In this document: piece after piece, positions 24,970-33,912 of the stretch
Layout of the letters: each line of letters opens with the position of its first letter
Numbering within the stretch: the first letter of the stretch is position 1
NCBI RefSeq assembly: GCF_003584565.2
Contig: NZ_CP031010.1
Location: 1,922,001 to 1,986,000 of the forward strand
Origin: Alteromonas sp. RKMC-009
GTDB lineage: Bacteria > Pseudomonadota > Gammaproteobacteria > Enterobacterales > Alteromonadaceae
Length of the DNA stretch: 64,000 bases
Direction: 5' to 3'
Notes under the pieces: model-generated
What the model saw: only the letters and a program-made list of their open reading frames with translations
Databases searched by the model: none
Told to the model about the DNA's origin: nothing
Program-made: the position numbers and the translations under genes

Positions 24970-26898
24970 ATGGGTAAAATCATTGGTATCGACTTAGGTA
25001 CAACGAATTCATGTGTCGCAGTTCTAGACGGCGACAAACCTCGCGTAATTGAAAACGCCGAAGGCGATCGCACAACCCCCTCTATCATCGCTTACACAAA
25101 CGATGGTGAGACTCTGGTAGGTCAGTCTGCGAAGCGTCAGGCAGTAACCAACCCGACAAATACTTTATTCGCTATCAAGCGTCTGATCGGTCGCCGCTTC
25201 GAAGATAAAGAAGTACAGCGCGATATCGACATCATGCCTTACAAAATTGTTAAAGCTGACAATGGTGATGCATGGGTTGAGACCAAAGGCGAAAAAATGG
25301 CGCCTCCTCAGATTTCAGCTGAAGTGCTGAAGAAAATGAAGAAGACTGCGGAAGACTTCCTGGGCGAAGAAGTAACCGGTGCTGTTATCACAGTACCTGC
25401 ATACTTCAACGACTCTCAGCGTCAGGCGACTAAAGACGCCGGCCGTATCGCTGGTCTGGAAGTAAAACGTATTATCAACGAGCCGACTGCTGCTGCCCTT
25501 GCTTACGGCATGGACAAGAAGAAAGGCGATAACGTTGTTGCGGTTTACGACTTAGGTGGTGGTACGTTCGATATCTCTATCATCGAAATCGATGAAGTTG
25601 ACGGCGAGCACACCTTCGAAGTGCTGGCAACTAACGGTGATACTCACTTAGGTGGTGAAGACTTCGATAACCGTGTAATTACTTACCTGGTAGACGAATT
25701 CAAGAAAGATCAGGGCATTGACCTGCGTAAAGATCCGCTGGCTATGCAACGTCTGAAAGAAGCCGGTGAAAAAGCGAAAATTGAACTGTCTTCTTCACAG
25801 CAAACAGAAGTTAACCTGCCGTACATCACTGCTGATGCGACAGGTCCTAAGCACTTAGCGATTAAACTGACCCGTGCGAAACTGGAATCTCTGGTTGAAG
25901 ACATGGTGAAAGATTCTCTGAATCCTGTTAAGCAGGCGCTGGCTGATGCTGACCTGTCAGTATCTGATATCCACGATATCATTCTGGTTGGCGGTCAGAC
26001 GCGCATGCCTCTGGTTCAGAAGTACGTTACTGATTTCTTCGGTAAAGAGCCACGTAAAGACGTGAACCCTGACGAAGCAGTTGCTGTTGGTGCGGCAATC
26101 CAGGGCGGTGTATTGTCCGGTGATGTGAAAGACGTACTGCTGCTTGACGTGACGCCTCTGTCTCTGGGTATTGAAACCATGGGTGGCGTAATGACGTCAC
26201 TGATTGAGAAGAACACTACGATTCCTACTAAGAAATCGCAAACCTTCTCAACGGCGGAAGATAACCAGTCTGCGGTAACAGTACACGTACTGCAAGGTGA
26301 GCGTAAGCAAGCTGCCGGTAACAAGTCGTTAGGTCAGTTCAACCTTGAAGGTATCCGTCCTGCGTCACGTGGTACACCGCAAATCGAAGTAACTTTCGAC
26401 CTGGATGCCGACGGTATTCTGCACGTGTCTGCGAAAGACAAAGATACTGGTAAAGAGCAGAAGATCACCATCAAAGCATCTTCTGGTCTGAGCGATGAAG
26501 AAATCGAAAAAATGGTTGCTGATGCGGAAGCAAACAAAGAGTCTGATGCGAAGTTCGAAGAACTGATTCAGGCCCGTAACCAGGCTGATGGTATGATTCA
26601 CGCTACCCGTAAGCAGCTTGATGAAGTTGGCGATGCATTAAGTGCCGACGACAAAGCGCCAATCGAAGCCGCTATTTCAGCGCTGGAAACCGCCACTAAG
26701 GGCGAAGACAAAGCTGAAATCGAAGCGAAAACGCAGGAGCTTATCCAGGCGTCTTCTAAACTGATGGAAGCAGCTCAGGCGCAAGCCGGTGCAGCGGGCG
26801 GCGCAGATGCCGGTGCTGAACAGCAAGCTTCCGGTAAGAAAGCGGAAGACGACGTTGTTGACGCTGAATTCGAAGAAGTGAAAGACGACAAAAAATAA
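24970..26898 (+). CDS. dnaK: Molecular chaperone DnaK (Hsp70)
   Basis: 642 residues, full length. The N-terminal ATPase motif [14 protein letters not shown], the [16 protein letters not shown] and [13 protein letters not shown] regions, the substrate-binding domain ([14 protein letters not shown]), and the acidic C-terminal EEVKDDKK end are all intact. DnaK binds exposed hydrophobic segments of client proteins in an ATP cycle driven by DnaJ and GrpE. A good AGGAGA-like site (TTGGAGACA) lies before the ATG. Confidence 0.99.
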   Translation: MGKIIGIDLGTTNSCVAVLDGDKPRVIENAEGDRTTPSIIAYTNDGETLVGQSAKRQAVTNPTNTLFAIKRLIGRRFEDKEVQRDIDIMPYKIVKADNGDAWVETKGEKMAPPQISAEVLKKMKKTAEDFLGEEVTGAVITVPAYFNDSQRQATKDAGRIAGLEVKRIINEPTAAALAYGMDKKKGDNVVAVYDLGGGTFDISIIEIDEVDGEHTFEVLATNGDTHLGGEDFDNRVITYLVDEFKKDQGIDLRKDPLAMQRLKEAGEKAKIELSSSQQTEVNLPYITADATGPKHLAIKLTRAKLESLVEDMVKDSLNPVKQALADADLSVSDIHDIILVGGQTRMPLVQKYVTDFFGKEPRKDVNPDEAVAVGAAIQGGVLSGDVKDVLLLDVTPLSLGIETMGGVMTSLIEKNTTIPTKKSQTFSTAEDNQSAVTVHVLQGERKQAAGNKSLGQFNLEGIRPASRGTPQIEVTFDLDADGILHVSAKDKDTGKEQKITIKASSGLSDEEIEKMVADAEANKESDAKFEELIQARNQADGMIHATRKQLDEVGDALSADDKAPIEAAISALETATKGEDKAEIEAKTQELIQASSKLMEAAQAQAGAAGGADAGAEQQASGKKAEDDVVDAEFEEVKDDKK

Positions 26899-26949
26899 GC
26901 TGTAGTCAGTGTGTCTCCGGTACTTTGTGCCGGAGTGCTGTACAAGCCG

Positions 26950-26979
26950 GGCGCAGCAGGAAGTTCTTGTTGCGCCTTT
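26950..26979 (+). terminator. Hairpin between dnaK and dnaJ (attenuator or partial terminator)
   Basis: GGCGCAGCAGG pairs over 11 positions (two G-U pairs) with CTTGTTGCGCC around the loop AAGTT, followed by TTTGTCGTG. Located 52 bp after dnaK, it could lower dnaJ expression relative to dnaK. A weaker CTCCGG/CCGGAG hairpin lies just upstream. No sigma32 site was seen before dnaJ. Confidence 0.55.
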
Positions 26980-27079
26980 GTCGTGTAAAGACCGGCTCAT
27001 TGCCGGATGATTTAAAAGTGTGTGGTTTAAGACAACTTGAACCGGGTGCTTGATGTAACGAGTAGGAAAAGTAAGCGAT

Positions 27080-28210
27080 ATGTCGAAACGTGACTACTAC
27101 GAAGTGCTGGGTGTAGATAAAGGTGCTGGCGAACGCGATATTAAGAAAGCGTATAAAAAGCTGGCAATGAAATATCACCCCGATCGCACACAGGGCGATA
27201 AAGCACTGGAAGAAAAATTTAAGGAAATCCAGGAAGCCTATGAGGTTCTGACCGATTCGCAGAAACGCGCTGCGTATGATCAGTACGGTCATGCCGGTGT
27301 GGATCCGAATCGTGGTGGTGCAGGCTTCGGCGGTGGCGCAGACTTTGGTGACATCTTCGGTGATGTATTCGGCGATATCTTTGGTGGTGGCCGCGGTGGA
27401 CGTCAGTCCCGCGCACGTCAGGGAGCTGATTTACGTTACAACCTGGAATTATCGCTTGAAGAAGCGGTGCGTGGTAAAGAAGTTGAAATCCGCGTACCTA
27501 CGCTGGTGGAATGTGATTCGTGTCACGGCTCCGGTGCGAAAAAAGGCACTTCGCCGACTACGTGCCCAACCTGCCATGGTAACGGTCAGGTACAAATGCG
27601 TCAGGGTTTCTTTGCTGTCCAGCAAACCTGTCCGACGTGTTCCGGGCGGGGCAAAATTATTTCCGACCCTTGCAATGCCTGTCATGGTCATGGTCGCAAA
27701 GAAAAAACAAAAACCTTGTCGGTTAAAATTCCGGCGGGCGTTGATACCGGTGACCGCATCCGCTTAACCGGCGAAGGCGAAGCAGGAGAGAACGGTGCAC
27801 CGGCAGGTGATCTGTATGTTCAGGTTCATGTGCGCGAGCATGATATCTTCCAGCGTGACGGCAATAACCTGTACTGCGAAGTACCACTGAGTTTCACAAC
27901 CGCTGCCCTGGGCGGCGAGCTGCAAGTACCGACCCTTGACGGTAAAGTGAAGCTGAAAGTGAGCCCGGAGACCCAAACCGGCCGTATGTTCCGTCTGCGC
28001 GGAAAAGGCGTGAAGTCGGTAAGAAGCGGCGTAACCGGCGACCTGATGTGTAAGGTAGTGGTTGAGACCCCGGTTAACCTGTCTGCAAGACAAAAAGAAT
28101 TGCTGCAGGAACTGGACGACTCCATGGGAGGCGATTCTGCAAAGCACCGTCCGAAGGAAAAAGGTTTCTTTGACGGCGTGAAGAAATTTTTCGACGACCT
28201 GACTAACTAA
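27080..28210 (+). CDS. dnaJ: Co-chaperone DnaJ (Hsp40)
   Basis: 376 residues. The J domain with HPD (KYHPDRT), a Gly/Phe-rich linker (about 75-115, [16 protein letters not shown]), four zinc-finger repeats ([32 protein letters not shown]) and the C-terminal client-binding domain are complete. DnaJ delivers clients to DnaK and stimulates its ATPase. Its terminator downstream has been split by an insertion sequence. Confidence 0.99.
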   Translation: MSKRDYYEVLGVDKGAGERDIKKAYKKLAMKYHPDRTQGDKALEEKFKEIQEAYEVLTDSQKRAAYDQYGHAGVDPNRGGAGFGGGADFGDIFGDVFGDIFGGGRGGRQSRARQGADLRYNLELSLEEAVRGKEVEIRVPTLVECDSCHGSGAKKGTSPTTCPTCHGNGQVQMRQGFFAVQQTCPTCSGRGKIISDPCNACHGHGRKEKTKTLSVKIPAGVDTGDRIRLTGEGEAGENGAPAGDLYVQVHVREHDIFQRDGNNLYCEVPLSFTTAALGGELQVPTLDGKVKLKVSPETQTGRMFRLRGKGVKSVRSGVTGDLMCKVVVETPVNLSARQKELLQELDDSMGGDSAKHRPKEKGFFDGVKKFFDDLTN

Positions 28211-28227
28211 TCAAATCCAAAGCATTT

Positions 28228-28238
28228 AAAAAGCCCTC
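28228..28238 (+). terminator. Left arm of the interrupted dnaJ terminator
   Basis: AAAAAGCCCTC here is the complement of GAGGGCTTTTT at 29667-29677. Removing the IS and one GTA copy restores an 11-bp stem with a GTAT loop and a T6 run, a classic bidirectional rho-independent terminator between dnaJ and the convergent HD-GYP gene. Confidence 0.9.
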
Positions 28239-28271
28239 GTATGAAGTGACCCCATAAAGTTGGACTCATTT

Positions 28272-29132
28272 CTAAGCGGCTGCCAAGGCCTGATTTCGAT
28301 ATTGTATCGGACTCAGGCCTTTTAGTTTCAGCTTAATACGCTCGTTGTTGTAATAGTCGATATATTCTTTGATGCTTTCAATCAGTTCGTCGGCATCGTT
28401 GAACTTCTCGTTGTGATACATTTCCGTTTTTAATATGCCGAAGAAGTTCTCTGCGACGGCATTGTCTAAACAATTTCCTTTCCTGGACATGCTTTGAACT
28501 AGCCCGTTTGCTTTGATGTGATTTTGGTACTCTTTATGTTGGTATTGCCAGCCCTGATCCGAGTGAATAAGCGGCTTCTCATGTCGCTGTAGCTTACTCG
28601 TCGCGGTTTTGAGCATGTCTGTGACTAGTGGCAGTGCAACCGATGTGCGTACTTCATAGCTGACAACCTCTTGGTTAAACAGGTCAATTATCGGTGACAG
28701 ATAGACTTTCTGGTCTTTGACTTTAAACTCAGTCACATCGGTCACCCATTTTTGATTTGGCTTCACTGCCGTAAATTCTCGATTAAGTTCATTGCCTGCG
28801 ATTCTGCCGACTTCACCTTTATAGGACTTGTAACGTTTAGGTCTTACCTTGGATTTTAACCCCAGCTCATTCATCAGGCGTTGTACGCGCTTGTGATTAA
28901 CTATCAAGCCTACTGTTCTCAGCGCAGAAGTAACTCTGCGATAGCCGTACCGCCCTCTATGTTTATGAAAGATAGTACGTATTTTTTCGCTTAAGCCAAT
29001 ATCGGGACACGACCGTTCTAGCGTATTACGATGATAGTAATAAACGCTTTTCGGGAGTCCTGTGATTTTTAATAGATTTTGTAAGCTGTAACTAGCCTTG
29101 AGCTCTTCGACAACTATCGTTTTGTCTTTGCT
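28272..29132 (-). CDS. IS3-family transposase OrfB (DDE domain), made by -1 frameshift from OrfA
   Basis: 286 codons in the -1 frame relative to orfA. The frame is open from the A6G run at 29131-29137 to the stop, with no ATG near its start, so production by ribosomal slippage is expected. The N-terminal part has YGYRRVTSALR (HTH_21-like). The rve integrase core carries the DDE residues in WVTDVTEF, LIHSDQGWQY and NAVAENFFGILKTE. The fused OrfAB product would catalyse transposition. Confidence 0.9.
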   Translation of the reverse strand, partial: SKDKTIVVEELKASYSLQNLLKITGLPKSVYYYHRNTLERSCPDIGLSEKIRTIFHKHRGRYGYRRVTSALRTVGLIVNHKRVQRLMNELGLKSKVRPKRYKSYKGEVGRIAGNELNREFTAVKPNQKWVTDVTEFKVKDQKVYLSPIIDLFNQEVVSYEVRTSVALPLVTDMLKTATSKLQRHEKPLIHSDQGWQYQHKEYQNHIKANGLVQSMSRKGNCLDNAVAENFFGILKTEMYHNEKFNDADELIESIKEYIDYYNNERIKLKLKGLSPIQYRNQALAAA

Positions 29133-29614
29133 TTTTTCTTTCTGGCTTGAGCCAAGGCTTCTAACTTTTTTAGAACAGCATTCTCCGCACGTAAATAGTC
29201 CAACTCTTCTCTGAGTTCCTTCTCCGTCATTTCAGTTGATGGTTTAGGTGCAGAAGGTTCTTTTTTCACGCGAGGTTTACCTTTTTTCTTTGGTTTTAGA
29301 CCGGAGATACCATCGTGAGCATAAAGCTTTTGCCATTGGAAAAGAATCCCAGGGGACGATAAATCGAAGAAGGCGCTGGTGTAACTAAGTGACCAGTTGT
29401 TAGCTGCCATTGTTTTCAACACATCTGTTTTAAATGCTTGAGAATATGGCCTGTGAGTAGACCTGAAGCTTTCAGCGCCATGAATTCGATAAACAGCAGT
29501 CCAATATCGGACCTGCCTTTCTGTGACATTAAATCTGCCACCTATCGCCGAAGAACTTTCAGATAAAGCACACTCAGCTACTTTGAGCTTGAAGGCTCGA
29601 GGATGTTTGGACAT
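29114..29614 (-). CDS. IS3-family transposase OrfA (HTH protein)
   Basis: 166 residues from the ATG at 29614 (MSKHPRAFKLKVAE). An upstream in-frame ATG at 29644 lies in the terminal inverted repeat and is unlikely. Two helix-turn-helix segments bind the element ends. A C-terminal leucine-zipper-like coil (EKELREELDYLRAENAVLKKLEAL, about 135-158) runs into the A-rich frameshift site. OrfA alone usually acts as a regulator of transposition. Confidence 0.9.
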   Translation of the reverse strand: MSKHPRAFKLKVAECALSESSSAIGGRFNVTERQVRYWTAVYRIHGAESFRSTHRPYSQAFKTDVLKTMAANNWSLSYTSAFFDLSSPGILFQWQKLYAHDGISGLKPKKKGKPRVKKEPSAPKPSTEMTEKELREELDYLRAENAVLKKLEALAQARKKKAKTKR

Positions 29615-29666
29615 AAAAAGACCCCCAGTAATTGGAATGTCCAACTATTGGGGGTCACTTCAGTAT

Positions 29667-29678
29667 GAGGGCTTTTTT
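29667..29678 (+). terminator. Right arm and T-run of the interrupted dnaJ terminator
   Basis: GAGGGC followed by T6, partner of the arm at 28228-28238. It now stands 1.4 kb away from its partner, 11 bp from the end of the HD-GYP gene. Confidence 0.9.
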
Positions 29679-29688
29679 GTGTTTGAGG

Positions 29689-31215
29689 CTATTCCTCATC
29701 CGGTGCCTGAGCGCGGATTTCCTGAATCTGGTCAAAATGCTCCAGCATGACATGTGTGATGATAGGGTCGAATTGCTTACCGGCATTTTCATTCAGGTAA
29801 GCTTTAACATCTTCTGCGCTCCAGGGCGGCTTGTAGCAGCGTTTTGATAACAGTGCATCGACAACATCAACGATAGCCATGATACGGCCTTCAACAGGAA
29901 TATCGTCACCGGCCAGTCCTTCCGGATAGCCGTCACCATCCCAACGTTCATGGTGGGTTTTGGCAATGATAGCGCCCATCTTCGCGACAATTTTGTCGGA
30001 GCCAGCCAGTAACTCATAGCCTTTCTGAGCGTGGGTTTTCATGATTTCCCACTCATCCGGTGTAAGCTTATCCGGCTTGTGCAGAATAGTCTCCGGAATA
30101 CTGATTTTGCCCACATCATGCAGGGCAGAAGCATAGCGGATGGTTTCAATAAACTCGTCACTCATGAACAGTTTTTCAGCCAAAAACTCTGACATCAGCA
30201 TGACACGCTTAACATGGCCGCCGGTTTCTTTACTACGCATTTCTATGGCATCACTGAGCACCATAATCAGCTCTTTCTGGGTATGCTGAATATCTTCTTT
30301 GTGCATCAGGTTCTGGAAAATGACGGACACATTTGAGGCAAACATTTCCAGCGTTTTCAACTGAAACTTATTCAGCGGCTCACTTAGTTCCACATACAGA
30401 ATATTATGGCTGTCTTTACCTGTGGGATAGTAGCCGATGAACAGCTCTTCAGATTGGAAATGAGATTTCTTCTCCAGGACTTCTTTCACTTTCTCCGCAA
30501 TTTCGTCCGGGATCTCTGCTGAAACGCCTTCTTTACTTAATCCCACCAGATCACCGCTGGCACCGAGTACGGTCATTTTTGTGTGGCCGTACAAGTCCGT
30601 GTGCTGGGCAGATAAATACAGTACAGAGTTATTCAGATTAAGCAGAGTCAGGGTTTGTTTTAACACTGCGGTGCCGAATTGTCCCAGCGACTGGCTTTCC
30701 AGAATTGAAGATGAAGACTGTAACACGCCTTCGATGCCCCGTTTACCTTCCTCAATAGTCTGGATATCACGGTAGGAGCGGATAGCCGTGTACACACAGG
30801 ATTTCAGTTTTGAAGAGGTCAGTTCGGTTTTCGACTTGTAATCGTTGATATCATAGCGGCTGATCACTTCTTCTTCCGGTGCCTGACCAGGCTGCCCGGT
30901 GCGTAAAACTAAACGTGTCGTACGGTTCTTAAGTGTATTGCGAATGGCGTCGATAAGGTTCAGACCAGCTTCATCTGTCTCCATGACCACGTCGACAAAA
31001 GCCAGCGCGATGTCTGGCGTATTTTTGAAGAGTTCAAGTCCTTCCTTAGCGCTGTATGCCGACAATAATTCGAGATTGCGGTTCTCAAAGGTAAATTTTT
31101 GCAGCGTGAGTTTCGTGACCTTATGCACATCACGTTCATCGTCAATAATGACTACTTTCCAGGGGGGGAGCTTAGATTTCTTGACTGCAATCTCTGACTT
31201 TTTAAAAAACGGCAT
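29689..31215 (-). CDS. Response regulator with DUF3369 and HD-GYP phosphodiesterase domain
   Basis: 508 residues. A receiver domain (VVIIDDERD, phospho-Asp in LAFVDVVMET) is followed by a DUF3369 region (about 175-330) and an HD-GYP domain. The catalytic motifs are intact: ALHDVGKISIP, and HHERWDGDGYPEGLAGDDIP with the GYP triplet. It should degrade cyclic di-GMP in response to phosphorylation. The upstream gene on the same strand is a GAF histidine kinase, the likely partner. The gene is convergent with dnaJ and formerly shared its terminator. Confidence 0.92.
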   Translation of the reverse strand: MPFFKKSEIAVKKSKLPPWKVVIIDDERDVHKVTKLTLQKFTFENRNLELLSAYSAKEGLELFKNTPDIALAFVDVVMETDEAGLNLIDAIRNTLKNRTTRLVLRTGQPGQAPEEEVISRYDINDYKSKTELTSSKLKSCVYTAIRSYRDIQTIEEGKRGIEGVLQSSSSILESQSLGQFGTAVLKQTLTLLNLNNSVLYLSAQHTDLYGHTKMTVLGASGDLVGLSKEGVSAEIPDEIAEKVKEVLEKKSHFQSEELFIGYYPTGKDSHNILYVELSEPLNKFQLKTLEMFASNVSVIFQNLMHKEDIQHTQKELIMVLSDAIEMRSKETGGHVKRVMLMSEFLAEKLFMSDEFIETIRYASALHDVGKISIPETILHKPDKLTPDEWEIMKTHAQKGYELLAGSDKIVAKMGAIIAKTHHERWDGDGYPEGLAGDDIPVEGRIMAIVDVVDALLSKRCYKPPWSAEDVKAYLNENAGKQFDPIITHVMLEHFDQIQEIRAQAPDEE

Positions 31216-31371
31216 ATACGACTAAAAAAAGTTTGCGTTACTTAAACTTAATTCACAATCTGCGATACCGCAAATGTGAACAGGCAGATAACTTCAAATT
31301 ATCAAAAAGCCAGCCTCAGCCTGAAGGTGGCTCATGGTGCCGGAGCGGTAATATCCATTCTTAATCGTCAA

Positions 31372-32760
31372 TTATGACTCAAGTTCACCGCTCACCGGGC
31401 GAATTTTCAGGCGGAATGTGGTGCCTTCGTCCGGTGCTGAGATGAGTTCAACTTCGCCCTGAAGTTTTTGGATAACAAGATTGTATAAAATGTTCAGACC
31501 AAGACCGGTGCCGCCCTGATCCCGCGCGGTGGTGTAGAAAGGTTCGAAGACTTTTTTGTGCAGTGAAGCCGGAATACCCTTACCGTTGTCACTGACACTG
31601 ATGATGACGCCGTCATCCACACCATAGCAGCCCACGGTTATCAGATTACCCTTGTCATTTTTATAGCCATGAAATCCGTGTCGTTGTGCATTGGAAAGTA
31701 AATTAGTAAGTAGCTGGGCAATAATACCCGGACTGGTAATGATGGTAGTGTCAGGATGAATATCCAGTTTAAGTTGGATATTGTCTTTTTTAAGCATGGG
31801 CCGCAGCGGATTACATACTCTGGGAATGTAATCATCGAGAGACAAACGTTCCACGTCCATGGATGTCTGGTCGGCAGAGGTACGTTTGAAGTCCTGTACG
31901 AGGTCGGCAGCCCGGAAGAGGCTGGATTCAGCCAGATTGAGTCCTTCGTTGCATATGTCATTAAAATCCCTGAAGCCTTCTTCCGAAAGCTCCCCGGATT
32001 CAAAATCCTTATAAATCCCGGCCAGCTCCTCCTTACAGTTACTGACAGAAGTAAGCGCAATGCCAAGTGGTGTATTAATTTCGTGCGCAATGCCGGCCAC
32101 CAGATTCCCCAGTGCTGCCATTTTTTCTGACTGAACCAGTTTCTCCCGTGCTGATTCCAGAGATCGGAGAGTATCTTCAAGCTCTGCAGTACGATCCTTA
32201 ACTTTTTGTTCCAGCGTCTGATTAGCTTCAATGAGCTTATTCTCATAATCAGCCCGCTCCTTGGCACTTACTGCGCGGCCGTATAAGTCGGCCAGCGCTG
32301 CAGCAAACACGATTTCATCGGGATCCCACTGTCTCGGGTTTCCGCGATGTTCGCAGCATATTATTCCAATCATATTACCACGGTGACGTATAGGTACATC
32401 GAGCATGGCGTTAATATTCAGGGGAGTCAGGTAGCATTCAGCAAATTCGAAGGTTGCAGGGTCGGTCATTGCATTATCAGCGGCAATGGTCCGCTCTGAA
32501 TCCAGTGCAGCAAAATAGTGAGGGAAGTCCGTTCTGCTTAATACAATCGCTTCCTGATCGAGTGTTTCTCCTTTGTCTATGAGCAATGCACACTCTATAT
32601 GTGATTGAGTTGTGTCGTAAAGCCAGATCCCCGCACGTTCGATATTCAGGCCCTTACAAACAGAGTGAATAATAAGTTGGGAAGCGACGGCGAGTTCACC
32701 CTTATCGATGTCTTCACTTTGGCTGACTGTAAGAAGAATTGACTCAAGCGCTTCTTTCAT
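31372..32760 (-). CDS. GAF-domain sensor histidine kinase
   Basis: 462 residues without clear membrane segments, so probably cytoplasmic. An N-terminal GAF domain (about 10-165, with HIECALLIDKGE and MIGIICCEHRG) is followed by a coiled coil (YENKLIEANQTLEQKVKDRTAE region), a phospho-His site GNLVAGIAHEINTP, and an ATPase domain (LLTNLLSNAQRHG, VSDNGKGIP, GGTGLGLNI). It lies 156 bp upstream of the HD-GYP regulator in the same direction, which suggests a cognate pair controlling c-di-GMP. The GAF ligand is unknown. Confidence 0.9.
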   Translation of the reverse strand: MKEALESILLTVSQSEDIDKGELAVASQLIIHSVCKGLNIERAGIWLYDTTQSHIECALLIDKGETLDQEAIVLSRTDFPHYFAALDSERTIAADNAMTDPATFEFAECYLTPLNINAMLDVPIRHRGNMIGIICCEHRGNPRQWDPDEIVFAAALADLYGRAVSAKERADYENKLIEANQTLEQKVKDRTAELEDTLRSLESAREKLVQSEKMAALGNLVAGIAHEINTPLGIALTSVSNCKEELAGIYKDFESGELSEEGFRDFNDICNEGLNLAESSLFRAADLVQDFKRTSADQTSMDVERLSLDDYIPRVCNPLRPMLKKDNIQLKLDIHPDTTIITSPGIIAQLLTNLLSNAQRHGFHGYKNDKGNLITVGCYGVDDGVIISVSDNGKGIPASLHKKVFEPFYTTARDQGGTGLGLNILYNLVIQKLQGEVELISAPDEGTTFRLKIRPVSGELES

Positions 32761-33096
32761 TTTGACATACCGGCGTTAATTCAAAGGAGCTTTAGTTGAT
32801 GGCATATTCGTATGAGAAGCCGGCTTCATAAACAGAAAAACCGGATCCTGAACATCAGCATAGTTAAACCTTAAGAATTTTAAAGGTACTTCACACCGGC
32901 GTATTCAGCAAACCGGGCATCTCAGTTCTAGCCTAAAGTTCAATCGCGGCATTACATCCGGTCTTCTATTCGAATGAATGTAAATAGCACTAATTATTAG
33001 TCAATACGGCTACTTAAGCTGGCTAAAATAATCACTCATTTTTGCTGCCATCAGAGTGTTTAAAATTAAGTTATTGATTTTAAATGTTCAAAAAAG
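32761..33096. other. Intergenic region upstream of the DUF3718 gene
   Basis: No open frame of note in these 336 bases between the divergent kinase and DUF3718 genes. It is A+T-rich towards the right. A small palindrome CTAATTATTAG lies near 32990-33000. It would be the place for an enhancer binding the sigma54 activator, but I see no convincing long dyad. Confidence 0.4.
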
Positions 33097-33112
33097 TTGG
33101 CACTTCCATTGC
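33097..33112 (+). promoter_or_regulatory. Sigma54 (RpoN) promoter of the DUF3718 gene
   Basis: TTGGCAC-N5-TTGC with GG (-24) and GC (-12) exactly ten bases apart. This is close to the consensus TGGCACG-N4-TTGCW. Transcription would start near 33124, leaving a 45-base leader with AAAAGGAAA before the ATG at 33169. Confidence 0.75.
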
Positions 33113-33168
33113 GATAGTAAGAGCAAGCATAACGCTTAAATCTCTTAATAATTGAAAAGGAAATAATT

Positions 33169-33504
33169 ATGAAAGCATTTACGAAAACTCTGGCTGTTGT
33201 TGGTTTGTCTTTTGGTGCAATGGGTATGGCAAACGCAAGTCCTGAACTGACGCCTGCAGATACAGCAGTGACGTCAAAAATTTGTGTCACCGCAGCAACC
33301 GGCAGCAAACTGAAGCTTCGAAATGCGCTGGAAGATGCAGGTCTGACTAAGCACTATGTTGAAAATAATGTTACCTGTAATGGCCTGCCCATTGTTGAAT
33401 TTGTTGCACAGTACAGTGACAACCCTGACAGCATTAACGCCTTTATCACCAGTGGTAAATATGTGGCTGACAACTACATCGCGAGTGTAAAACCCCGTCA
33501 TTAA
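33169..33504 (+). CDS. DUF3718 small exported protein
   Basis: 111 residues. A signal peptide (MKAFTKTLAVVGLSFGAMGMANA) is followed by about 88 mature residues with two cysteines (in SKICVTA and NVTCNGLP) that may pair. The pattern fits DUF3718, a family of unknown function common in Alteromonadales and relatives. It is probably periplasmic. It stands alone and has a sigma54-type promoter, so its expression should depend on RpoN and an enhancer-binding activator, for example for nitrogen, motility or stress (inference). Confidence 0.85.
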   Translation: MKAFTKTLAVVGLSFGAMGMANASPELTPADTAVTSKICVTAATGSKLKLRNALEDAGLTKHYVENNVTCNGLPIVEFVAQYSDNPDSINAFITSGKYVADNYIASVKPRH

Positions 33505-33518
33505 TCCGGTTTTGCGTT

Positions 33519-33574
33519 ATGTTTACTTACCCCGCAGGGATGTCGGCGTTGCCGGAGCGGGGTGAGGTAAACAT
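33519..33574. repeat. Long hairpin downstream of the DUF3718 gene
   Basis: ATGTTTAC-TT-ACCCCGC (from 33519) pairs with GCGGGGT-GAG-GTAAACAT (to 33574). The inner part has a second CGGC-GTT-GCCG stem. It could be a terminator without U-run, an RNA element or a palindromic repeat. Its strand cannot be fixed. Confidence 0.55.
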
Positions 33575-33636
33575 CTGGACTTCCTTCCTTATATTCTGTT
33601 TACTCTCCCTATCATTCGTTTTATCCCGTCACTTTT

Positions 33637-33750
33637 ATGGAACCCCGTCAGACCGGTGAAAAGTACGATCGTATCGCTCGCTGGTGGCATGCGGGAATGA
33701 CTGCGGTTAACACATTGAACTTGATCAGTATCCGCAAAAACATGTGCTGA
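33637..33750 (+). pseudogene. Possible remnant of a SAM-methyltransferase N-terminus
   Basis: A 37-codon frame starts MEPRQTGEKYDRIARWWHAG. EKYDRIARWW resembles the N-terminus of class I methyltransferases (Y-D-x-I-A-x-W-W), but the frame ends at once and nothing similar follows. It may be a decayed gene or chance. The rest of the 408-bp gap 33505-33912 holds only the hairpin at 33519 and the leader of the lyase gene. Confidence 0.3.
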
Positions 33751-33912
33751 TTGTTGCCAGAAGGCAATAATAGAAACAGTTCAGGTGACAGCGAATTTTC
33801 GCATTTGAACCAAACTGACAGAAGTTGACAGGTTTGGCTTGAGTCCTTGCGTGTAATTTTCTAGTTTACGAAAAATTAACATTTGTGTTGATATTTCGGA
33901 CAAGGAAAATAC

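Larger units (their letters stand above)
28242..29662 (-). mobile_element. Complete IS3-family insertion sequence, 1421 bp
   Basis: The ends are imperfect 24-bp inverted repeats starting TGAAGTGACCCC (28242-28265 and the complement of 29639-29662; 21 of 24 match). They begin with 5'-TG as in IS3 elements. The flanks carry a 3-bp target duplication GTA (28239-28241 and 29663-29665). Inside are orfA and orfB in the relation expected for a -1 frameshifted DDE transposase. The overall gene style (two-HTH OrfA) suggests the IS150 group. No other copy is in the window. All parts look intact, so it may be active or recent. Confidence 0.95.
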
